The notes: generated from the letters alone by a model not told the origin. 64,000 nt of DNA from Paucidesulfovibrio longus DSM 6739 (GCF_000420485.1 NZ_ATVA01000019.1:1-64000), one strand, 5' to 3'. Counted from the stretch's first letter, positions 44,840-53,497 are shown. Made by a program: numbers and translations.

Positions 44840-45202
44840 ATGCCCATCTACGAATACGAGTGCGAGGACTGCAAACAGATCTTCGAGGAATGGCAGCAGG
44901 GCTTCGATGATCTCGACCTCGACTGCAAGGTCTGCGGCGCCAAGTGCCATAGGCTTATTTCCAACACCTCGTTCGTCCTCAAGGGCTCGGGCTGGTACGT
45001 GACCGACTACGCGGGCAAGACCCCCAGCGGGGCCTCGGCAGGCGAAGGCGGAAACGGGAACGGAAATGGGAACGGCAACGGCAACGGCGATAGTGCCAAG
45101 CCCGCCGAGACCAAAGCGGCAAAACGGGAAGAGGCCAAATCGTCCGCCTGTCCCGGCAAGGCCGCGAGCCCAGGAACGGCCGGCATCGACACCTCCGCCT
45201 AG
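44840..45202 (+). CDS. FmdB-family zinc-ribbon protein
   Basis: 120 residues. The start at 44840 is seven bases after AAGGAGG; an in-frame ATG six bases upstream is too close to it. N-terminal MPIYEYECEDC and CKVCGAKC form the FmdB/CxxC zinc ribbon, followed by SFVLKGSGWYVTDYAGK, as in all FmdB members. The tail is low complexity with a (Gly-Asn) run (about 72-84) and Ala/Lys-rich end. Role unclear; members are often called putative regulators. Confidence 0.88.
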   Translation: MPIYEYECEDCKQIFEEWQQGFDDLDLDCKVCGAKCHRLISNTSFVLKGSGWYVTDYAGKTPSGASAGEGGNGNGNGNGNGNGDSAKPAETKAAKREEAKSSACPGKAASPGTAGIDTSA

Positions 45203-45210
45203 GAGACGGC

Positions 45211-45236
45211 AAGGCAGCCCCGGCTGCCTTTTTTTT
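45211..45236 (+). terminator. rho-independent terminator
   Basis: AAGGCAGCC (45211-45219) / GGCTGCCTT (45222-45230), followed by T to about 45236. Confidence 0.88.
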
Positions 45237-45265
45237 CGTGACCCCCATCCATAGGGAGCCTCCCC

Positions 45266-46564
45266 ATGATCGAACGCTACTCCCGCCCGGAAATGGCCGC
45301 GCTCTGGACGCTTGAAAACAAGTTCCGGGCCTGGCTGGAAGTGGAGTTGGCCGTCTGCGAAGCCTGGTGCGAGCTGGGCGTCGTCCCCGCCGAGGACATG
45401 CGGATCATCCGCGAGAAGGCGGACTTCGAGCTGGACCGCATCCTCGAAATCGAGGAACGCACCAAGCACGACGTCATCGCCTTCCTCACCGCCGTGGAAG
45501 AGAAGGTCGGACCGGCCTCGCGCTGGATTCACCTCGGCTGCACCTCCTCGGACATCGTGGACACGGCCAACGGGCTGCTGCTGACCCGCGCGGGCGCGAT
45601 CATCGCCGAGGATCTGGACAAGCTCCTGGCCGTGCTCCGGCGCATGGCCGACGAGCACAAAGGCCGCCTCTGCATGGGCCGGACCCACGGCATCCACGCC
45701 GAGCCCACCACCTTCGGACTCAAGCTGACCGGCTTCTACGCCGAGTTCAAACGCCACAAAGCCCGGCTCGACGCCGCGCGCGAGGGCGTCCGCGTGGGCA
45801 AGATTTCCGGCGCGGTCGGCACCTACGCCCACCTCTCCCCGGAGCTGGAAGAACGCGCCCTGAACATCCTCGGCCTCGCGGTCGATCCCGTGTCCACGCA
45901 GATCATCCAGCGCGACCGCCACGCGCACTTCTTCACGGCCCTGGCCCTGCTCGCCGGGGGCATCGAGCGGCTGGGCACGGAACTGCGCCACCTCCAGCGC
46001 ACGGAAGTGCTGGAAGTGGAGGAAGGCTTCTCCAAGGGGCAGAAGGGCTCCTCGGCCATGCCGCACAAGAAGAACCCCATCTCCGCCGAGAACCTCTGCG
46101 GCCTCTCCAGGCTGGTGCGCACCAACGCCCTGGCCTCCATGGAGAACATGCCGCTCTGGCACGAGCGCGACATCTCCCACTCCTCGGTGGAGCGCGTGAT
46201 CATGCCGGATTCGACCATCCTCATGGACTACATCCTCGCCCGCATGACCGGCCTGCTCGACCGGCTCAAGGTCAACGCGGACAACATGGACCGCAACCTC
46301 CAGGGCTCCTTCGGCCTGTTCTACTCGCAGCGCCTGCTGATGAAGCTGCTGGACAAGGGGCTGAAGCGCCAGGAAGCCTACGAAATGGTCCAGGCCGTGG
46401 CCATGCGCTGCTGGGAAGAGCGCAAGGCGTTCCAGACCGAGGCCGCGGCGGACGAGGGGCTTCGCGCGCATCTTTCCCCCGAAGAATTCGCCGATACTTT
46501 TGACCCTTCCTATTACCTGCGGTATGAAAACGTGATATACGACCGAGTATATCGGGAGGACTGA
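45266..46564 (+). CDS. purB: adenylosuccinate lyase
   Basis: 432 residues. The fumarase/aspartase superfamily signature [16 protein letters not shown] is present, along with [14 protein letters not shown] and [14 protein letters not shown] (catalytic His). Cleaves adenylosuccinate and SAICAR in purine synthesis. Three bases before pyrE, so the two are co-transcribed, linking purine and pyrimidine supply. Confidence 0.97.
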   Translation: MIERYSRPEMAALWTLENKFRAWLEVELAVCEAWCELGVVPAEDMRIIREKADFELDRILEIEERTKHDVIAFLTAVEEKVGPASRWIHLGCTSSDIVDTANGLLLTRAGAIIAEDLDKLLAVLRRMADEHKGRLCMGRTHGIHAEPTTFGLKLTGFYAEFKRHKARLDAAREGVRVGKISGAVGTYAHLSPELEERALNILGLAVDPVSTQIIQRDRHAHFFTALALLAGGIERLGTELRHLQRTEVLEVEEGFSKGQKGSSAMPHKKNPISAENLCGLSRLVRTNALASMENMPLWHERDISHSSVERVIMPDSTILMDYILARMTGLLDRLKVNADNMDRNLQGSFGLFYSQRLLMKLLDKGLKRQEAYEMVQAVAMRCWEERKAFQTEAAADEGLRAHLSPEEFADTFDPSYYLRYENVIYDRVYRED

Positions 46565-46567
46565 GTC

Positions 46568-47125
46568 ATGGACGACCTGAAGCGGCGCCTTGCGCGCCTG
46601 CTCCTGAACCTCTCCTACGTGGAGGGGGAGGTTACGCTGACCTCGGGCAGAAAAAGCGATTACTACTTCGACTGCAAGCAGACCGCCCTGCACCCCGAAG
46701 GCGGATGGCTCATCGGCTCCCTGTTCCTGGAAATGCTCCAGGGGAAAGGCGTGGCGGGCGTGGGCGGCATGACCCTCGGCGCCGATCCTCTCGTCAGCGC
46801 CGTAAGCGTCCTCTCCTACGAAAAAAATTGTCCTCTGCCCGCTTTTATTATAAGAAAGCAGTCTAAAGGGCATGGAACCAATCAGTTCCTGGAAGGCATG
46901 AAGAACTTCGCCCCCGGAAGCCGCGTCGCCCTTCTGGAAGACGTGGTCACCACCGGAGGAACCCTGCTCACCTCCGTGGAGCGGGTCCGTGAGGCGGGCT
47001 ACGAGGTCGATTCCGTGCTCTGCGTGCTGGACCGCGAGGAAGGCGGACGCGAACGCCTTGCCGATGCGGGACTCAGCCTGGACGCCATCTTCACCCGCGC
47101 CGAATTGCTGGCGGCGGGGAAATAA
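46568..47125 (+). CDS. pyrE: orotate phosphoribosyltransferase
   Basis: 185 residues. PRPP-binding motif VALLEDVVTTGGT, substrate loop with FIIRKQSKGHGT, and TSGRKSDYYFDCKQTAL at the N-terminus. Joins orotate to PRPP to give OMP. Overlapping transcription with purB upstream; the cell-shape genes start 32 bp downstream and may be read from the same message. Confidence 0.96.
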   Translation: MDDLKRRLARLLLNLSYVEGEVTLTSGRKSDYYFDCKQTALHPEGGWLIGSLFLEMLQGKGVAGVGGMTLGADPLVSAVSVLSYEKNCPLPAFIIRKQSKGHGTNQFLEGMKNFAPGSRVALLEDVVTTGGTLLTSVERVREAGYEVDSVLCVLDREEGGRERLADAGLSLDAIFTRAELLAAGK

Positions 47126-47157
47126 TAGCGAAAAGCCTCTTAACCGACCGGATACGT

Positions 47158-48420
47158 ATGAAGGGACTAACGCCCCCCGCCCTGCTCCTGATCCTGTTCC
47201 TCGTTGCGGGTACGGCCCGTGCCGACGGTTGGTCGCCCGTATTCAGCTCCCACGACCAGGGCCCGGAGATCATGGTCGCCGTGGACAAGGATTCGCAGAC
47301 CCTCTACGTGCTCGGCCGCCACAGCCCGCTGGAAGTGGTCCGCAAGCTGCCCTGCACCACGGGGCAAAGCGACGGGGACAAGGTCGAACGCGGCGACCTG
47401 CGCACGCCCGAAGGCGTCTACTTCATCGAAGGCCGACTGGACCAGGGGCTCGACTGGGAGCTTTACGGCGACGTCGCCTACCCCCTGAACTATCCCAATC
47501 CCGTGGACCGCATCCGGGGCAAGTCCGGCTCCGGCATCTGGCTGCACGGCCGAGGCAAGCAGCTCGTCCCGCGCGACACGCGCGGCTGCGTCGCGCTTGC
47601 CGATCCGGATATCGACGGTCTCGGCAAGGATCTCTTCACGGACATGCCCGTGGTCATCGCGGGCAAGGTCGCCTGGACCGAGACGGGCGGAAAGGACGCG
47701 CAGGAAGCGGCCGACCTCGTGCATGAAGTGCGCGAGTGGGCCAAAAGCTGGAGCGCCAGGAGCGAGCATTTCTTCGATTTCTACGCCCCGAAGCTTTTGA
47801 GCGCCTCCGGCATCGACTTCGACGGCTTCCGCGCGCACAAGCGCAACATCTTCAAGAGCCAGCCCTGGATCGACGTGATGGTGGACAATGTCAAGGCGCT
47901 CCAGGGGCCCGGATACTGGGTGACCTGGTTCGACCAGTACTACCGCACCGGGAGCCTGACCTCCGCCGTGGGCAAGCGGCTCTACTGGCAGCAGGACGAA
48001 TCCGGAAACTGGCGCATCGTGGGCAGGGAAATCACCTCGGCCAGCGACGACCTCGCCGACAAGTACCTCTCCTCCCGCTCGGAAGAGCTCCGCGGCCTGA
48101 TACATTCCTGGGCCGAAGCCTGGCAAAAGGCCGACCTCAAGGACTACGCCTCCTTCTACGACAAGGCGGCCGTTCAGGACGGACGGCGCGGAGCCGACGA
48201 CATCGCCGCCTACAAGGCGACTCTCTGGGCCGAACGTCCGCCCAGAGTGGTCGATGTGCAAGACATAGAGATACGCCCCCACGAAATGGGCCTCATGGCC
48301 AGCTTCGTCCAGACCTACCGCGACGCTTCGGGCTACGAGGACAAGGGCCGCAAGACCCTGATCCTCACTCCCACCCCCGACGGCTGGCGTATCGTCAATG
48401 AGCAGTGGAGAGCCTTATGA
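47158..48420 (+). CDS. L,D-transpeptidase-fold protein with C-terminal NTF2 domain, Csd6/Pgp2-like
   Basis: 420 residues; signal peptide to about 22. YkuD/Ldt catalytic domain (about 35-170): SGSGIWLHGRG with H130 and DTRGCVAL with the nucleophile C144. A linker and a C-terminal NTF2-like domain follow (about 300-420: LIHSWAEAWQKADLKDYASFY). This two-part layout is that of H. pylori Csd6 and Campylobacter Pgp2, which use the transpeptidase fold as an L,D-carboxypeptidase that trims tetrapeptides and sets cell curvature. Its stop overlaps the next start (ATGA). The third gene of the run is a Csd4/Pgp1-like enzyme, supporting a shape role. Plain transpeptidase activity remains possible. Confidence 0.85.
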   Translation: MKGLTPPALLLILFLVAGTARADGWSPVFSSHDQGPEIMVAVDKDSQTLYVLGRHSPLEVVRKLPCTTGQSDGDKVERGDLRTPEGVYFIEGRLDQGLDWELYGDVAYPLNYPNPVDRIRGKSGSGIWLHGRGKQLVPRDTRGCVALADPDIDGLGKDLFTDMPVVIAGKVAWTETGGKDAQEAADLVHEVREWAKSWSARSEHFFDFYAPKLLSASGIDFDGFRAHKRNIFKSQPWIDVMVDNVKALQGPGYWVTWFDQYYRTGSLTSAVGKRLYWQQDESGNWRIVGREITSASDDLADKYLSSRSEELRGLIHSWAEAWQKADLKDYASFYDKAAVQDGRRGADDIAAYKATLWAERPPRVVDVQDIEIRPHEMGLMASFVQTYRDASGYEDKGRKTLILTPTPDGWRIVNEQWRAL

Positions 48421-49145
48421 ACGACGCCAAGTACAGCATCCTCTTCATGCGGGACGACCTCGACGTCCGCCGTTTCCGGCTCAACCCCTTCTGGCTCAAA
48501 TCGATCTTCGTCAGCCTGACCCTGCTGGTGCTGGTCGCCGCGGCGGGCATCTACTTCGGCGCGACCTCGCTTCGGGACAACCTGCGCCTGCGACACGAGA
48601 ACAAGGAACTTTCCCAGCGCCTCGACGAGGCCGAACTGCGGCTGAGCACCCTGGGCAACATGGAGAAGATCCTCGAATCCTACGACACCAAGGAACTCCA
48701 GAGCCTGCTCAGCCCGGAGAAGGCCGAGACCCCGGAAGCCGAAGCCAAGCCGACGGCCCCCTCCGAACCGGCCAAGCCCGCCGTGGACCTCTCCTCCATT
48801 TTCGCCAAGACCGACACGGGAGCCGTGCGGCTCGAAGACGTCCGCCTGGAAATCGAACAAAAGCAGGTGCTCGTCAGCTTCAATCTGCTCAACAACCTGG
48901 GCAACACCCAGCTCAGCGGCGACACGCGGCTCGCCCTCGTGGCCAACAACGGCGAGGTCATCGAACTGCCCGCCAAGAACGCCGACCTCTCGTTTCAGAT
49001 TCAGCGGCGCAAGCCCATCCGAGCCAGAGTTCCCCTGCCGGACGGCCTGGACAGGGCCAACGTCTTCGGCCTCCGGTTGACGGTCACCCGCGAAGACGGA
49101 AAGGTCGTGTTCAGTGAAACGTACCCTCAATATCGCGTGGATTAG
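48417..49145 (+). CDS. single-pass membrane coiled-coil protein between two peptidoglycan enzymes
   Basis: 242 residues, start overlapping the upstream stop by ATGA. One membrane helix (about 25-50) follows a short cytoplasmic head with positive charge. Next come a heptad-like helix (about 55-85: LRHENKELSQRLDEAELRL), an acidic Pro/Glu/Ala linker and a C-terminal beta domain (about 125-240). Its 3' end overlaps the carboxypeptidase gene by 32 bp. No known family. The position suggests a scaffold that localises the flanking Csd6- and Csd4-like enzymes, as Csd5/Csd7-type proteins do in Helicobacter; this is inference. Confidence 0.65.
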   Translation: MNDAKYSILFMRDDLDVRRFRLNPFWLKSIFVSLTLLVLVAAAGIYFGATSLRDNLRLRHENKELSQRLDEAELRLSTLGNMEKILESYDTKELQSLLSPEKAETPEAEAKPTAPSEPAKPAVDLSSIFAKTDTGAVRLEDVRLEIEQKQVLVSFNLLNNLGNTQLSGDTRLALVANNGEVIELPAKNADLSFQIQRRKPIRARVPLPDGLDRANVFGLRLTVTREDGKVVFSETYPQYRVD

Positions 49146-51030
49146 CCTTTTTCTGCTGCTTTGCGCGGCGTCGGGCGCGTTCGCCGCTTCCGAGCGCTAC
49201 GTCTTCACGTTCTTCGAGGGGACGCAGTATCCCTTGACCGTGGTGTTTTTGCGCGGCGAGGAAAACGGTCCGACCATCATGGTCCAGGGCGGCATCCAGG
49301 GCGACGAGCCTTCCGGGTACATCACGGCCCAGATCCTTTCCCGTTCCCACGTCCGCAAGGGCAACCTCATCGTGGTGCCCCGCGCCAACGTGCCCTCCAT
49401 CAACCTGCGCACGCGGCAAGTCAACGTGGACATGAACCGCCGCTTCGACCGGGACTACAATCTCTTCTACGAAGACCGGCTCGCCCGCGTGGTCCGCTTT
49501 CTCCTGGCCCAGTCCGACGCGCTCATCCACCTGCACGAGGGCAGCGGATTCTACCACCCCACCTACGTGGACAATCTCCGCAACCCCATGCGCTACGGCC
49601 AGTCCATCATCATCGACACCCTGGTCTACGGGCGCTGGAACCTGGGCCGCACGGTGGACGACGTGCTGGCCAAGCTGAATCCCGGCATTTCTCCGGAAAT
49701 CTACCGCTTCCAGCTCTTCAACACGCGCACCTTCGACGACCAGACCAACTACTCGGAAATGCGCAAATCCCTGACCTGCTATGCGCTGACAGCCCTGAAC
49801 ATCCCGGCCATGGCCGTGGAGGTCAGCAAGAACATCACCCAGCTCGACTGGAAGGTGCAGCGCCAGCTGGAAGCCACGGAGGCCCTGCTGCGCCACTACG
49901 GCGTGGACCTGGACGCCCCGGAGGTCAGCTCCAGCATGGTCGCGGACTATGCGGACGACGTGCGCGTGCGCATCAACGGCAAGACGCTCTCCCCCGGCCA
50001 GACCATCGACCTCGCGCCCGGCGCGCCCCTGACCGTGGAAACCGAAAACGAAAGCAACGTGCTCTCCCCGGCCGTTTCCGTGTTCGCCTCGGACCGTCCC
50101 GGCGTGAACCTGATCAACACGCCCCGCCTCGCGCTGGACTCCTTCCAGAAGCTGGAGGTGCGCTCCGACGGCAAGATGGTGGCCTCGGCCCGCGTGCGCG
50201 TCCAGGGCCGGCTTTCCGGCGGGGAAGACATGCGCCCGCCCGTGTTCGTCTGCTGGCTGAACGGCAAGCCCCATTTCGTGCGCGAGGGAGAAACCCTCGC
50301 CGCCCTGGTGGGCGACCAGCTCATCCTCGAAGGAATCTGGGGCTCCTCGCGCGAGGAAGTCCTGAACTTCAAGGGCTACGTGGCCCAGCGCAGCCCCAAC
50401 GACGGCCAGGACTGCGGCTGGGAAATCATTCTCGACCCGGACAACTTCATGGACAAGTATCGCCTCGACGAGGAAGCCGACCACGACCGCGACCGGGCCG
50501 AAGACGCCCTGGCGCGCTGGGCGGGCCGCGCTCCCGAACAGGACGCCGCACGCTTCCGCATCGTCCGCGAGACGCCGGGGCAGCCCCGCTCCGAATTCTA
50601 CGTCGCGGTGCGGCCCCGCACGGTGCACGCCCTGCGCCTGCTCGACGACCAGGGCAAGAGCGTGGTCGTGCCCTGGCGGCCCGGCGACGAGTTTCGACTG
50701 CCCGAAGGCAGCTACGTGCTGGAGGACGCCTGGAGCAACGGCTCCGCGGACAAGCTCCTGACCACGGCCAACGACATGCCCGTGCGCACCGGCGCTTCGG
50801 TGCGCGTCTCCAAAGACTCGATCCTGCGGCTCTGCCTGCGGCAGGCCACCACCTTCGCCTCCATGGGCTCCATGACGCTCACGGCGCGCGGCTCCAAGGC
50901 CGATCCGGCATCCGCCGCCGATGCAGCCCGGACCGCCTCGCCGCAGCGGCCCGCCTCCGCAGACGCAAAGCGCGCCAGACCGGCACAGGCCGTCGTCGCC
51001 GAACCGCCCGTGCATCACGCCACCCGCTGA
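49114..51030 (+). CDS. M99-type peptidoglycan carboxypeptidase, Csd4/Pgp1-like
   Basis: 638 residues, GTG start after GGAAAGG, overlapping the upstream gene by 32 bp. Signal peptide ends AFA (about 24). The M14-like domain (about 28-270) has MVQGGIQGDEPSGY: Gln62-x-x-Glu65 where ordinary M14 enzymes have His-x-x-Glu, and the later His in IHLHEGSGFYHP. A Gln zinc ligand is the known mark of Helicobacter Csd4. Beta-rich domains follow (about 280-590), including GKPHFVREGETLAALVGDQL, then a disordered Ala/Pro tail. Expected to cut tripeptides to dipeptides in the periplasm and thereby shape the cell. Confidence 0.85.
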   Translation: MKRTLNIAWISLFLLLCAASGAFAASERYVFTFFEGTQYPLTVVFLRGEENGPTIMVQGGIQGDEPSGYITAQILSRSHVRKGNLIVVPRANVPSINLRTRQVNVDMNRRFDRDYNLFYEDRLARVVRFLLAQSDALIHLHEGSGFYHPTYVDNLRNPMRYGQSIIIDTLVYGRWNLGRTVDDVLAKLNPGISPEIYRFQLFNTRTFDDQTNYSEMRKSLTCYALTALNIPAMAVEVSKNITQLDWKVQRQLEATEALLRHYGVDLDAPEVSSSMVADYADDVRVRINGKTLSPGQTIDLAPGAPLTVETENESNVLSPAVSVFASDRPGVNLINTPRLALDSFQKLEVRSDGKMVASARVRVQGRLSGGEDMRPPVFVCWLNGKPHFVREGETLAALVGDQLILEGIWGSSREEVLNFKGYVAQRSPNDGQDCGWEIILDPDNFMDKYRLDEEADHDRDRAEDALARWAGRAPEQDAARFRIVRETPGQPRSEFYVAVRPRTVHALRLLDDQGKSVVVPWRPGDEFRLPEGSYVLEDAWSNGSADKLLTTANDMPVRTGASVRVSKDSILRLCLRQATTFASMGSMTLTARGSKADPASAADAARTASPQRPASADAKRARPAQAVVAEPPVHHATR

Positions 51031-51083
51031 GGCCCCTTCTTCCGGCCTCTGTCCCGCCTCCGGACGGACGGCCTTCCCTTCCC

Positions 51084-51113
51084 TTGACATGCATTCGCAT
51101 TGCGCTGTATTCA
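51084..51113 (+). promoter_or_regulatory. promoter of the arsR-type gene
   Basis: TTGACA (51084-51089), 18-base spacer, TATTCA (51108-51113). Predicted start at or just before the ATG at 51119, so the message may be leaderless or nearly so. Confidence 0.55.
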
Positions 51114-51118
51114 GAGGA

Positions 51119-51457
51119 ATGACGCTTGGCGATTCTACCAAATGTTGCACGCTGCCCCGTCCGGAAACCAACGGTCCGGAACGGTACGCGGCCAGGGCAA
51201 AGGTGATGAAGGCCATGGCGCACCCTTCGCGATTGATGCTCGTGGACGAGTTGTCGCGCGGAGAACGCTGCGTCTGCGACCTGACGAACCTGGTCGGCCA
51301 CGACATTTCTACGGTTTCGAAGCATCTGGCCGTGCTCAAGAAGGCCGGGCTCGTGGAGGACGAGAGACGCGGCAAGCAGGTCTTTTACCGCATGCGGGTT
51401 CCCTGCGTGCTGAATTTCTTTCAATGCCTGGAGGCGGTGCTGGCTGCGGACCGATAG
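51119..51457 (+). CDS. ArsR-family metalloregulator
   Basis: 112 residues. Winged helix with ERCVCDLTNLVGHDISTVSKHL; the CVCDL pair in helix 3 is the classic As/Sb-binding site of ArsR. A CC pair near the N-terminus (TKCCTL) may add a ligand. The ATG at 51119 lies almost on the ribosome-site-like AGAGGA, while an in-frame ATG at 51090 would lie inside the promoter, so a near-leaderless start at 51119 is favoured. Two matching palindromes, one inside this gene and one before the next, mark its regulon. Confidence 0.85.
   Translation: MTLGDSTKCCTLPRPETNGPERYAARAKVMKAMAHPSRLMLVDELSRGERCVCDLTNLVGHDISTVSKHLAVLKKAGLVEDERRGKQVFYRMRVPCVLNFFQCLEAVLAADR
51126..51143 (+). promoter_or_regulatory. ArsR operator copy 1
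   Basis: TTGGCGATTCTACCAAAT, matching the copy at 51478 at 15 of 18 bases. It is just after the predicted start, within the first codons of arsR, so binding would block its own transcription. Confidence 0.55.
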
Positions 51458-51477
51458 CTTTTTTTTCGCCTTGATAA

Positions 51478-51495
51478 TTGGCGATATTGCCAAAT
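51478..51495 (+). promoter_or_regulatory. ArsR operator copy 2
   Basis: TTGGCGATATTGCCAAAT with TTGGC/GCCAA arms. It occupies the spacer of a TTGATA (51471-51476) to AT-rich -10 promoter upstream of the redox-disulfide gene. Confidence 0.6.
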
Positions 51496-51522
51496 AAACA
51501 TACAACGAATCACGGAGGCATC

Positions 51523-51753
51523 ATGAAAATTCAGGTTTTTGGTCCGGGCTGCGCAAAGTGCACCCAAACGGAAAAAGTCGTCCGCGAGGCGCTGGCGGAA
51601 TCCGGCGTGCAGGCGGATGTGGTCAAAATCACGGACTTTCAGGAAATCGCGTCCTTCGGCGTGTTCTCAACGCCCGCCGTGGCCGTGGATGGCGAGGTAA
51701 AGCTCGTCGGCGCGGTGCCGACGAAAAACGACGTGCTGGGCTGGCTGAAATAA
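51523..51753 (+). CDS. redox-active disulfide (thioredoxin-like) small protein
   Basis: 76 residues from the ATG after ACGGAGG. The protein starts KIQVFGPGCAKC, with the CxxC redox pair at residues 10-13, and has the cis-Pro element FSTPAVAVDGEV. Known small family usually placed next to ArsR-type regulators and metal or organoarsenical genes. Likely reduces a partner in the cytoplasm. Its promoter carries the ArsR-like operator. Confidence 0.88.
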   Translation: MKIQVFGPGCAKCTQTEKVVREALAESGVQADVVKITDFQEIASFGVFSTPAVAVDGEVKLVGAVPTKNDVLGWLK

Positions 51754-51781
51754 CCGACCGACCTACCTGGGAGAAATGGAC

Positions 51782-52156
51782 ATGTCATCGAACTGCTCTT
51801 GTTCCTGCGGTGAAGCCCCGAAATTCGTGTTTTCCTGCTCCGGTGCGGCGGATGTCGGTGAGATCGCGGACCGGGCCGCCCGCGTCGTCTCCCGCGAGGG
51901 AGCCATCAAGATGTTCTGCCTCGCAGGCATCGGAGGCCGTGTTTCCGGCATCGTCAAAAGCACGGAGGCCGCCGCCCTGGTCGTGGCCGTGGACGGCTGC
52001 CCGCTGAACTGCGCCAGAAAGACCCTGGAGCAGGCTGGAATCACCGACGTGAAGCACGTGCAGCTGCACGAACTCGGCCTGAAGAAAGGGGAATCCCCGG
52101 CCACCGAAGAGCGCATCGAGCAGACCGCGCAAGCGATCCGCTCCCTGCTCGGCTGA
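51782..52156 (+). CDS. DGC-domain putative zinc-binding protein
   Basis: 124 residues from the ATG at 51782 (eight bases after GGGAG; an ATG at 51776 is too close). Cys-rich head SSNCSCSCGEAPKFVFSCSG, then the family motif DGCPLNCARKTLEQAG at about 73-88. Metal-binding protein of unknown action; commonly encoded with thioredoxin-like and ArsR proteins, as here, so probably part of the same metal or arsenic response. Confidence 0.85.
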   Translation: MSSNCSCSCGEAPKFVFSCSGAADVGEIADRAARVVSREGAIKMFCLAGIGGRVSGIVKSTEAAALVVAVDGCPLNCARKTLEQAGITDVKHVQLHELGLKKGESPATEERIEQTAQAIRSLLG

Positions 52157-52166
52157 ACACCTTTCC

Positions 52167-52198
52167 GCGGAATGGCCGTCTTTTCGCGGCCATTCCGC
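52167..52198 (+). terminator. hairpin after the DGC gene
   Basis: GCGGAATGGCCG (52167-52178) / CGGCCATTCCGC (52187-52198), with TTTT only in the loop. Weak or processing-type terminator. 52199-52361 shows no gene. Confidence 0.5.
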
Positions 52199-52361
52199 CT
52201 GCCCCCGCCTCCGGGCCTTCGGATGGCTCCCCCCTCCGGCGAAGCATTGCGCAATTCCTCCTGATCCGCGTCCCTTCTTGCACTCGCGGGACATTCGTCC
52301 TACAAAAAACAGCGGTTGCGCCCTGCCTCACGGGTGCGGCGAATCATGGAGGAACGCACGC

Positions 52362-53072
52362 ATGGAAGGAATGGCCGAGAGCGGATTCTGGTCGCTGCTG
52401 CTGGAAACCGGGCCGGTGATCAAAGTGGTCTTCGCGGTGCTGCTGGCCATGTCCCTGGCCAGCTGGAGCCTGATTTTCCTGAAATGGCACGAACTGCGCA
52501 AGGCCCAGGCCCAGGCCCGCGAGGACAGGTCCGCCTTCGAGGCCGCCTCAAGACTGGACCAGGCCATGACCTCGACCCGCACGCGCCCGGACCAGGGCGT
52601 GTCCCGCCGGGTGGCGGAAACGGGCATGGACGAACTGCGCCGCCTCGCCGACCTGGACCTCGACCCCGCGGTCAAGGGCAGAATCATCCTCGAAAGCGTG
52701 CGCCACACCTTGCAGGACGAAGCCCAGGCCCAGGCCGACAGGCTCCACGGCTCCCTGGCCCTCCTGGCCACGGTGGGCAACGTGGCTCCGCTCCTCGGCC
52801 TTTTCGGCACGGTCTGGGGCATCATGAATTCCTTTTCCAGCATCACGGGCGGCGCGGACATCGTCACGGGCGTGGCTCCCGGCCTTGCCGAGGCGCTTTC
52901 GACAACGGCCCTCGGCCTGATCGTGGCCATTCCCGCGGTCCTGGCCTACAACGCCTTCCTCAAGCGCCTGGGCGACATCGAAGGCGAGCTGGCGCGGCTT
53001 TCCAGCGCGTTCATGAACCGGGTCAAGGAGGAATTCTCCAGCATCCTGACCTGCGCTCCCAGGGAGAATTGA
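52362..53072 (+). CDS. TolQ/ExbB-family proton-channel subunit
   Basis: 236 residues after GGAGGAAC. Three membrane helices (about 18-40, 140-165 and 180-200), and the family core GNVAPLLGLFGTVWGIMNSF and GLAEALSTTALGLIVAIPAVL. With the ExbD/TolR protein encoded next, forms the proton-driven motor in the inner membrane. Confidence 0.92.
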   Translation: MEGMAESGFWSLLLETGPVIKVVFAVLLAMSLASWSLIFLKWHELRKAQAQAREDRSAFEAASRLDQAMTSTRTRPDQGVSRRVAETGMDELRRLADLDLDPAVKGRIILESVRHTLQDEAQAQADRLHGSLALLATVGNVAPLLGLFGTVWGIMNSFSSITGGADIVTGVAPGLAEALSTTALGLIVAIPAVLAYNAFLKRLGDIEGELARLSSAFMNRVKEEFSSILTCAPREN

Positions 53073-53073
53073 G

Positions 53074-53496
53074 ATGGCTCCCCGCGCCCGCCGCCGCTTC
53101 CTTTCCGAGATCAGCACCACACCCTTCGTGGACGTCATGCTCGTGCTCCTGGTCATCGTCATGGTCGGCACGGCGGTCAAGGGCAAGGGAGTGGAGGTCG
53201 AGCTGCCGCGCACCCGCACCGTGCAGTCCCTGCCCAAGGGCAGCGGCCATTTCGTCCTGAGCATGGACGCGGACGGCAGGATTTTCATGGACACGGAGGA
53301 AGTGGACCGGGACCATCTCAAGGAATATCTGGTCCAGCGCGTGCTCAAGCAGGACAAGGCCGTGTTCCTGCGCGCGGACAAGGACGTGCCCTACGGCGAG
53401 GTCGTCAGGGTCATGGCCGAAATCCGCGAGGCAGGCGTCCCGCGCATAGGAATCGTGGCCGAACCCGAAGACCAGGCCGCTCCGGGCAGCGACTGA
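53074..53496 (+). CDS. TolR/ExbD-family protein
   Basis: 140 residues, start one base after the tolQ-type stop. One membrane helix (about 15-38) with the essential Asp in TTPFVDVMLVLLVI, then a periplasmic domain with RADKDVPYGEVVRVM. Works with the TolQ/ExbB protein. Confidence 0.92.
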   Translation: MAPRARRRFLSEISTTPFVDVMLVLLVIVMVGTAVKGKGVEVELPRTRTVQSLPKGSGHFVLSMDADGRIFMDTEEVDRDHLKEYLVQRVLKQDKAVFLRADKDVPYGEVVRVMAEIREAGVPRIGIVAEPEDQAAPGSD

Positions 53497-53497
53497 G

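Noticed and set aside
45055-45090. Short AAC/GGN repeat as a regulatory repeat
   Set aside because: It is the coding run for the Gly-Asn linker of the FmdB-type protein; no need for another explanation.
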